Source of the DNA: Caulobacter sp. | GTDB taxonomy: Bacteria > Pseudomonadota > Alphaproteobacteria > Caulobacterales > Caulobacteraceae | Assembly (NCBI GenBank): GCA_028291265.1 | Contig: JAQGIK010000066.1 | Location: 1-33,537, forward strand | DNA: 33,537 bases | Reading direction: 5' to 3' | Shown here: one piece after another, positions 25,454 to 33,537 of the stretch | Layout of the letters: each line of letters opens with the position of its first letter | Numbering within the stretch: position 1 is the first letter of the stretch | The notes under the pieces: generated by a model | The model's input: only the letters and a program-made list of their open reading frames with translations | What the model was told of the DNA's origin: nothing | Databases searched by the model: none | Made by a program: the position numbers and the translations under genes

Positions 25454-25765
25454 ATGCAGCGAGTCTTCGAAGCCCTCTCCTCGACCGTCCGGCGCAAGAT
25501 CCTCGCCTACCTGGCCCATGCCGACCTGACGGCGGGGGAGATCGCCTCGCGGTTCTCGATCTCCAAGCCGGCGGTGTCGCAGCACCTCAGCGTGCTCGAG
25601 GCGGCCGGGCTGGTCAGTTCCGAGAAGAAGGGCCAGTTCGTGCACTACAGCCTGGTGCGCGAGAGCCTGGTCAACACGCTCAACGACTACGTCCAGGAGG
25701 TCTGTCCGGTGTCACGACCGCTGAAGGCCGAGAGCGCCGCGATCAAGCGCAAGACCGAAACCTGA
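25454..25765 (+). CDS. ArsR-family winged-helix transcriptional regulator (SdpR-like)
   Basis: 103-residue DNA-binding protein. The opening MQRVFEALSSTVRRKILAYL and the recognition helix region TAGEIASRFSISKPAVSQHLSVLEAAGLVSSEKKG, followed by a beta wing (QFVHYSL), are classic ArsR/SdpR. There is no ELCVC(D) metal motif in the recognition helix and only one cysteine (VCPVS), so metal sensing is unlikely. It is divergent to a membrane protein/desaturase operon with AT-rich palindromes between, which suggests repression of both units. Confidence 0.92.
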   Translation: MQRVFEALSSTVRRKILAYLAHADLTAGEIASRFSISKPAVSQHLSVLEAAGLVSSEKKGQFVHYSLVRESLVNTLNDYVQEVCPVSRPLKAESAAIKRKTET

Positions 25766-25842
25766 CAGCCCCGGTTCGGCCCCGCGCCGGCCCCATTGTC
25801 GTCACCGGCGCGCCGGCCAATGGCCGGGTCGGGAGAACTGCC

Positions 25843-26535
25843 ATGCTGCGGATCGTTGTCGCCTGCCTGTTGCTCATCGGGGCGGCGCCGGCCTTTGCCG
25901 CCGATGCGGCGCTGTCGCCCCAGGCCCAGGCGCTGGTGGCGCCGGTCAAGGATGCGCTGGACGCCGAGCGGGCCAGGCAGGCGGCGCTACCGCCGCCGAC
26001 CGATGACTCGGAAAAGCTCATCCGCATGGGGGCGATGGATCAGGTCGGCCGCCGGGTGCTGACGAAGATCGACCTGACCACCCTGCCGCCGGAAGAGATC
26101 GCGGGAGCCCGCAAGGCGATATGGGCGCCGGTCGAGGCGGCGGACGCGGAGAACCTCAAGGCGCTGTTGAAGATGGTCCCGAAGGACGGCTGGTTCCTGA
26201 GGAGCCGCTATGGCGACAAGGCGGCGGCCGCCGCCTTCCACATCATCCAGCACAGCGATGTCGCCCAGTGGAAACGGTTCGTGCCGGTGCTGGAGCCGCT
26301 GGTGGTCACCGGCGAGATCGACGGCCAGTCCTTCGGCCTGATGTACGACCGCCTGGCGATCAGCGAGGGCCGGCCGCAGCGCTATGGCTCACAGATGAAG
26401 TGCGAGGCGGGCAAGTGGGTCCCCGAAAAGCTCGAGGACCCGGCCCGGGTCGAGGAGTGGCGCAAGGCGATGGGGTTCCCGTGGACGTTCGCGGAGTACC
26501 TCGAACACTGGAAGACGTATCCACCCTGCACGTGA
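25843..26535 (+). CDS. Exported hypothetical protein, DUF6624-like
   Basis: 230-residue protein with a clear signal peptide (1-19, cleavage after AFA). The mature part contains HIIQHSD (about 132-138) and a C-terminal YDRLAISEGRPQRYGSQ block (about 168-184), which I recognise as the pattern of the DUF6624 family. The assignment is from memory. Two cysteines (KCEAG near 188 and the terminal PPCT) could form a disulfide in the periplasm. It starts 77 nt after the ArsR-type gene on the same strand and may be co-transcribed. The function is unknown. Confidence 0.8.
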   Translation: MLRIVVACLLLIGAAPAFAADAALSPQAQALVAPVKDALDAERARQAALPPPTDDSEKLIRMGAMDQVGRRVLTKIDLTTLPPEEIAGARKAIWAPVEAADAENLKALLKMVPKDGWFLRSRYGDKAAAAAFHIIQHSDVAQWKRFVPVLEPLVVTGEIDGQSFGLMYDRLAISEGRPQRYGSQMKCEAGKWVPEKLEDPARVEEWRKAMGFPWTFAEYLEHWKTYPPCT

Positions 26536-26568
26536 GGGGCCAAGACTGGGTCAGCCGCCGTGAGAGGT

Positions 26569-26727
26569 CCCTTCTCCCCTTGTGGGAGAAGGTGGCGCGG
26601 AGCGCCGGATGAGGGGTCGATAGGTCTGTAAGCTGCGGGGGGACGGTAGCAACGGGTCATGTCGTAAGCCGATGCGACCCCTCATCCGTCGCCTGCGGCG
26701 ACACCTTCTCCCACAAGGGGAGAAGGG
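26569..26727. repeat. Long intergenic inverted repeat, CCTTCTCCC...GATGAGGGG family
   Basis: Left arm 26569-26619 and right arm 26675-26727 are complementary except for the central mini-hairpin, which differs in each arm (GGCGCGGAGCGCC against TCGCCTGCGGCGA). Each arm ends in a CTTCTCCC-N-GGGAGAAG-type hairpin. It lies between two convergent genes. The motif order matches the 23814-23991 element, with sequence divergence. Confidence 0.9.
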
Positions 26728-26746
26728 CGCCCCGAGGCGAAACCTT

Positions 26747-28075
26747 CTAGTGCCGGCCGGGGACCGGCTGGACGTACTCGGCGCCCGCCGCCGCCTGCTC
26801 GGCGAACTGCTTCTTGCGGGGGCCCAGGTAGCCGAACAGGAAGGCCGCCACCTTACGGATCTGGATTTCTTCGGAGCCCTCGGTGATCCGGTAGCGGCGG
26901 TGGTGGCGGTAGATGTGCTCGAAGGCCTTGTGGCGGCTGTAGCCCATGCCGCCGTGCACCTGCATGGCCCGGTCGGCGGCCTCGCAGCACAGGCGGTTGC
27001 CCCAGTAGTTGCACATCGAGACCTTGTCGGAGAGCTCCTTCTCGATCTGCTTGTGCTCCATGTGGTCCATGTCCCAGGCCGTCTTGCGGATCAGCAGCCG
27101 CAGCATCTCGCACTGGGTGGCCAGCTCGACGAGCGGGAACTGGATGGCCTGGTTGTCGCTCAGCGGCTTGCCGAACGGCTTGCGCTGGCGGGCGTACTTC
27201 ACACTCTCTTCTATGCAGTAGACGGCGGCGCCCAGCGATGAGGCCGCCTGGCGGATGCGGTTCTGGTGGACAAAGGACTGGCCGAGGCCCAGGCCGCGGT
27301 CGATCTGGCCCCAGTAGCTGTCCTCGGGAATCCAGCAGTCGAAGGAGATGCGCGGGTGGTCGGTGGGCATGTTGAAGGTCCACATCCACTCTTCGATCTT
27401 GATGTGCTCGCGGGGCACGATGAAGCAGGTGATGCCGGTGGCGTCGCCGTCCTTGCCGCTGGTGCGGGCGAAGACCATGACGTGGCTGACCACGTGCATG
27501 CCGGTCGTCCACATCTTCTCGCCCTTGATCCGCCAGCCGGGCTTGCCGTCCTTCTCTTCGGGCGTGCCGGTGGACTCCATGAAGGTGGCGTCGGAGCCGT
27601 GGTTGGGCTCGGTCAGGCCGAACGCCGTGCGCATCGTGCCGTTCAGCACCTTTTCGCCGTCGCGGGCGACCTGCTCGGGGGTGGCGAACTCCTTGAACAT
27701 CAGGATGAAGGGGTTGTTGCCGACGATGCTGTGCTCGGTCTGCAGGTCGTTGAACAGGCCCAGGCCCTTGGCCGCCAGGTGCTCGCGGATCACCGCCATG
27801 TCGAGGTTGGCGCCGGCCTTGCCGCCCATGTCCTTGGGCCAGGCGTAGCGCAGGTGGCCGGCGTCGTCGGCGACCTTGCGGCATTCGGCCAGCAGCAGTT
27901 CCCACTCCTTGCGGGGCAGGCCGTTGTTGTCCCAGTCGGTGCGGGCGTGTTCGCGGCGGTGGTCGAAGAAGCGCTCGTTGTCGTCGCGCGCCTGGATCGG
28001 GTTGATCTTCTCCTCGATGAACCGGTCCAGCTCGGCGAGATAATCGACAAGATGTTGGGGGAGGTTGAAATCCAT
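26747..28075 (-). CDS. Acyl-CoA dehydrogenase
   Basis: 442-residue FAD-dependent dehydrogenase for the first step of acyl-CoA beta-oxidation in the cytosol. The N-terminal helical domain (about 1-130) is followed by the FAD/substrate segment FGLTEPNHGSDATF. The C-terminal helical domain contains QVHGGMGYSRHKAFEHIYRHHR and YRITEGSEEIQIRKVAA. E399 in ITEGSEE aligns with the MCAD catalytic base E376. It is longer than the usual 380-400 and resembles the ACAD11-like group (TEPNHGSDA, ERFFDHRRE). The ATG at 28075 is chosen over an upstream frame extension to 28186. A solitary gene on this strand. Confidence 0.94.
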   Translation of the reverse strand: MDFNLPQHLVDYLAELDRFIEEKINPIQARDDNERFFDHRREHARTDWDNNGLPRKEWELLLAECRKVADDAGHLRYAWPKDMGGKAGANLDMAVIREHLAAKGLGLFNDLQTEHSIVGNNPFILMFKEFATPEQVARDGEKVLNGTMRTAFGLTEPNHGSDATFMESTGTPEEKDGKPGWRIKGEKMWTTGMHVVSHVMVFARTSGKDGDATGITCFIVPREHIKIEEWMWTFNMPTDHPRISFDCWIPEDSYWGQIDRGLGLGQSFVHQNRIRQAASSLGAAVYCIEESVKYARQRKPFGKPLSDNQAIQFPLVELATQCEMLRLLIRKTAWDMDHMEHKQIEKELSDKVSMCNYWGNRLCCEAADRAMQVHGGMGYSRHKAFEHIYRHHRRYRITEGSEEIQIRKVAAFLFGYLGPRKKQFAEQAAAGAEYVQPVPGRH

Positions 28076-28195
28076 GGCGCTCGTCCCGATCTGAATTGTT
28101 CTTGGCCGCACTATGCGCCGCTTGACGCGCGCGGCAACCGTGACCCGGCGTAAGGGGCGCGACAAAAAATTTTGCGGGTTGGCCAAAAAAACTGC

Positions 28196-28238
28196 TTGCG
28201 CGATTATAGGTTATCGTTGATATCTAAGCAGTGCTTAG
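28196..28238 (+). promoter_or_regulatory. Promoter with 15-bp palindromic operator
   Basis: TTGCGC (28196-28201), 17 nt, then GATATC (28219-28224) is a plausible -35/-10. The perfect palindrome CTAAGC-AGT-GCTTAG (28224-28238) sits at the predicted start of transcription, where a repressor would block initiation. Downstream is the small exported protein gene (leader about 120 nt). The divergent acyl-CoA dehydrogenase starts 149 bp to the left. The remainder of 28076-28356 has an A-run/T-run patch (28162-28192) and no coding potential. Confidence 0.45.
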
Positions 28239-28356
28239 TTCAAGTCGTGTCGTTCGGTGGGGATACCGGACGACAGATCCGCGGCGGGTTCGAAGCGAAA
28301 AGTATCTCGATCCAAGCGTAGCGTTTCCTCACCCCAACGCCCTGGAGGGCACCCAG

Positions 28357-28683
28357 ATGAAATTCCAAGTCCTCGCGGCTGTCGCCGCCCTGTCGCTCGC
28401 CTTCGCCGGCACGTCGTTCGCCGCCGATGGCAAGATCGTCGTCTCGCTGAAGACCCCTGTCGCCGCCAAGACCAAGGTCGTCGCCGGCGGCGCCGTGTTC
28501 AACTGCGAAGGCGCCGTCTGCGTCGCCGCCGCCGCCCCGTCGCGCACCGACACCACCAAGGGCTGCAAGGCCCTGAGCAAGGAAGTCGGCGAAGTCGTCT
28601 CCTTCGGCTCGCTGGGCAGCGACGACCTGGCCAAGTGCGGCGCGGTCGTCTCGACCAGCCGTTCGGTCGCCTCCAACAAGTAA
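28357..28683 (+). CDS. Small exported Cys-containing protein
   Basis: 108-residue protein with a clear signal peptide (1-22, cleavage after SFA). The mature 86 residues are Ala/Val/Ser-rich with four cysteines (FNCEG, VCVA, KGCKA, AKCGA) that could form two disulfides in the periplasm. I recall a Caulobacterales family of this pattern (KTPVAAKTKVVAGGAVFNC), named only by locus tag. No function is assigned. GGAGG at 28344-28348 sits 8 nt before the ATG. It is followed by two hairpins, the second a strong terminator, so it is probably a well-expressed single-gene transcript. Confidence 0.85.
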   Translation: MKFQVLAAVAALSLAFAGTSFAADGKIVVSLKTPVAAKTKVVAGGAVFNCEGAVCVAAAAPSRTDTTKGCKALSKEVGEVVSFGSLGSDDLAKCGAVVSTSRSVASNK

Positions 28684-28693
28684 GAGTTTACCC

Positions 28694-28721
28694 CATCGGG
28701 CGGGCTCATCCCCGCCCGGTG
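28694..28721 (+). terminator. Hairpin after the small exported protein gene
   Basis: CATCGGGCGGG (28694-28704) and CCCGCCCGGTG (28711-28721) pair over 11 bp with one G-U and a 6-nt loop. No T run follows, so it may act as a 3' stabiliser or weak terminator before the stronger hairpin at 28755. Confidence 0.5.
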
Positions 28722-28754
28722 ATTCCTCGAGCAAACTCGACCTTGCGAATGGTC

Positions 28755-28787
28755 AAGGGGCGGCTGGTTCATCCAGCCGCCCCTTTT
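28755..28787 (+). terminator. Rho-independent terminator
   Basis: AAGGGGCGGCTGG (28755-28767) and CCAGCCGCCCCTT (28773-28785) form a perfect 13-bp stem with a 5-nt loop, followed by TTTTCTCTTT. This is the strongest terminator in the window. Confidence 0.93.
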
Positions 28788-28820
28788 CTCTTTGCGGCCG
28801 CGCGATTAGGACAGCGCCTC

Positions 28821-29063
28821 ATGACCACGACCCGCCTCGCCATCATCCTCGAAGACGCCCTGACCGCCGCCGCCGGTTGCGACCGGCCCGTGCTGCCGGT
28901 GTCGCTGGCCGTCGACTACGGCGCGACCGGCGAGGGCGCGTTGTCGGTGACCGCCGAGGTCGACCGCTCGACCAGGAGCCTGGTCTTCGTCAGCGCCCGG
29001 GCGACCTGGCCCGACGGGCGGGTGGCCGGCGGCGGGCAGGGCATCTTCCGAGTCATCTCCTGA
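28821..29063 (+). CDS. Small protein resembling the C-terminal half of a hotdog thioesterase
   Basis: 80-residue cytosolic protein. The segment PVSLAVDYGATGEGALSVTA and the following RSLVFVSARATWPDGRVAGGG reproduce the strand pattern of PaaI/4HBT-type hotdog proteins: the dimer strand, then the strand ending DGR-VA-G-G-F-V. The N-terminal hot-dog helix with the catalytic Asp/Asn is missing; it would normally need about 130 residues. It is either a shortened domain or a remnant. It lies just after a terminator and before a hairpin repeat, so it needs its own promoter. The family assignment is by eye only. Confidence 0.65.
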   Translation: MTTTRLAIILEDALTAAAGCDRPVLPVSLAVDYGATGEGALSVTAEVDRSTRSLVFVSARATWPDGRVAGGGQGIFRVIS

Positions 29064-29067
29064 CCCC

Positions 29068-29197
29068 GTCATCCCGGACGGCCCGCAGGGCCGATCCGGG
29101 ACCCAGGGGCCTCCGCATCGAAATTGGCGGCGGCGATGGCGGCGCACGGCCCTCCTGGGTCCCGGCTCTCCGCGCTTCGCGCTGCGGCCGGGATGAC
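29068..29197. repeat. Long intergenic inverted repeat, ATCCCG...CGGGACCCA family
   Basis: The left arm (29068-29109) and right arm (29154-29197) share complementary outer ends (CCGTCATCCCGG and CCGGGACCCAGG with their complements). The inner mini-hairpins differ (GGCCCGCAGGGCC on the left, GCGCTTCGCGC on the right). The ends match the elements at 2446 and 21479, while the interior is unrelated. It occupies the first part of the 377-bp gap before atpH. Confidence 0.88.
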
Positions 29198-29226
29198 GGA
29201 GTTGGGGGAAGGGCTTACCCTGCGTG

Positions 29227-29243
29227 AGGCCCCGCCGGGGCCT
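29227..29243. repeat. Short GC-rich palindrome in the atp leader region
   Basis: AGGCCCC-GCC-GGGGCCT is a perfect 7-bp stem with a 3-nt loop, followed by AAATC, without a T run. It lies about 37 bp upstream of the candidate atp promoter and may insulate it from the hotdog-like gene's transcript (inference). Confidence 0.5.
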
Positions 29244-29279
29244 AAATCACCCCGGTTCCCACCTTATTTCCCCGCGACG

Positions 29280-29306
29280 TTGCGATGCACAACACCCCGT
29301 GCTATC
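29280..29306 (+). promoter_or_regulatory. Candidate vegetative promoter of the atp operon
   Basis: TTGCGA (29280-29285) and GCTATC (29301-29306), 15 nt apart, resemble the Caulobacter housekeeping pattern TTGACG-N10-15-GCTANAWC. Transcription from about 29313 would give a leader of roughly 128 nt before atpH. Nothing else recognisable was found in 29307-29440. Confidence 0.5.
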
Positions 29307-29440
29307 AGGCGCGCGGCTTCGGGAAGGCGGTTCGTAACGACCCCCTCGCCCACGTGCTTTTCTCAAGCGCTTTCAAGCCTTTAGGATCGTGGTGAGGGCA
29401 ACCTTGCTGGCGACGGACAGAACGCACCGGACGGACCAAA

Positions 29441-31532
<2,092 letters not shown>

Positions 31533-31565
31533 ATCCGGCTGGACCGAAGGAGAGAGTAGCCCTCG

Positions 31566-33537
<1,972 letters not shown>

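Overview
This 33.5 kb window is GC-rich chromosomal DNA from an alphaproteobacterium, most likely a member of the Caulobacteraceae (Caulobacter/Phenylobacterium group). The evidence is the strong G/C third-position bias, an atpHAGD order, an AtpD with a Lys/Ala/Pro-rich N-terminal extension, groESL preceded by a CIRCE element, TTGNCG/GCTA-type promoter motifs, and many alpha-type small proteins. The placement is inferred from protein character, not from a database search. No phage, integrase, transposase, CRISPR array, rRNA or tRNA gene was recognised. The content is core and housekeeping, decorated with many intergenic inverted repeats.

Layout. 0.1-2.4 kb: an OmpR-type response regulator and its membrane histidine kinase. 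2.4-4.2 kb: two long inverted repeats, a 64-residue protein, an SDR oxidoreductase and a charged coiled-coil protein. 4.3-6.3 kb: an alkylation-repair pair, an Ada-AlkA fusion overlapping ogt. 6.3-10.2 kb (minus strand): an SGNH hydrolase, a class I ribonucleotide reductase large subunit behind a pair of NrdR boxes, and a Tat-type serine hydrolase. 10.3-16.7 kb (plus strand): a secreted M28 peptidase, L-serine dehydratase, a Zn efflux CDF transporter, and waaA-lpxK for Kdo2-lipid A synthesis. 16.7-21.5 kb (minus strand): an exported amidohydrolase, an APH-fold kinase, a small membrane protein coupled to mnmA, and a CDP-alcohol phosphatidyltransferase. 21.5-23.8 kb: a RpoH-like promoter, CIRCE, groES, groEL and a terminator. 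23.8-28.1 kb: a desaturase-like protein and a membrane protein (minus), an ArsR-type regulator, an exported DUF6624-like protein, and an acyl-CoA dehydrogenase (minus). 28.2-33.5 kb: a small exported protein, a half-hotdog-like protein, and the atpH-atpA-atpG-atpD operon, cut by the window end inside atpD.

Functional links. Tight couplings mark likely co-expressed sets: RR/HK (15 nt gap), ada-alkA/ogt (20 nt overlap), M28 peptidase/sdaA (10 nt gap), CDF/waaA/lpxK (abutting, then an ATGA overlap), mnmA/small membrane protein (TTGA overlap), and membrane protein/desaturase (ATGA overlap). Two convergent pairs (ogt/SGNH hydrolase and lpxK/amidohydrolase) end in a shared CTAG, so each stop codon lies inside the other.

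The most distinctive non-coding content is seven intergenic hairpin elements in three sequence families, one of which supplies the last codons of the desaturase gene. Other regulatory signals are paired NrdR boxes 32 bp apart, a CIRCE with one mismatch per arm, a likely leaderless autoregulated ArsR promoter, and a 15-bp palindrome at a promoter start. I found no convincing previously undescribed multi-gene system. The best candidates for novelty are the hairpin repeats, a structured 298-bp gap upstream of mnmA, and the orphan nrdA without an ATP cone.
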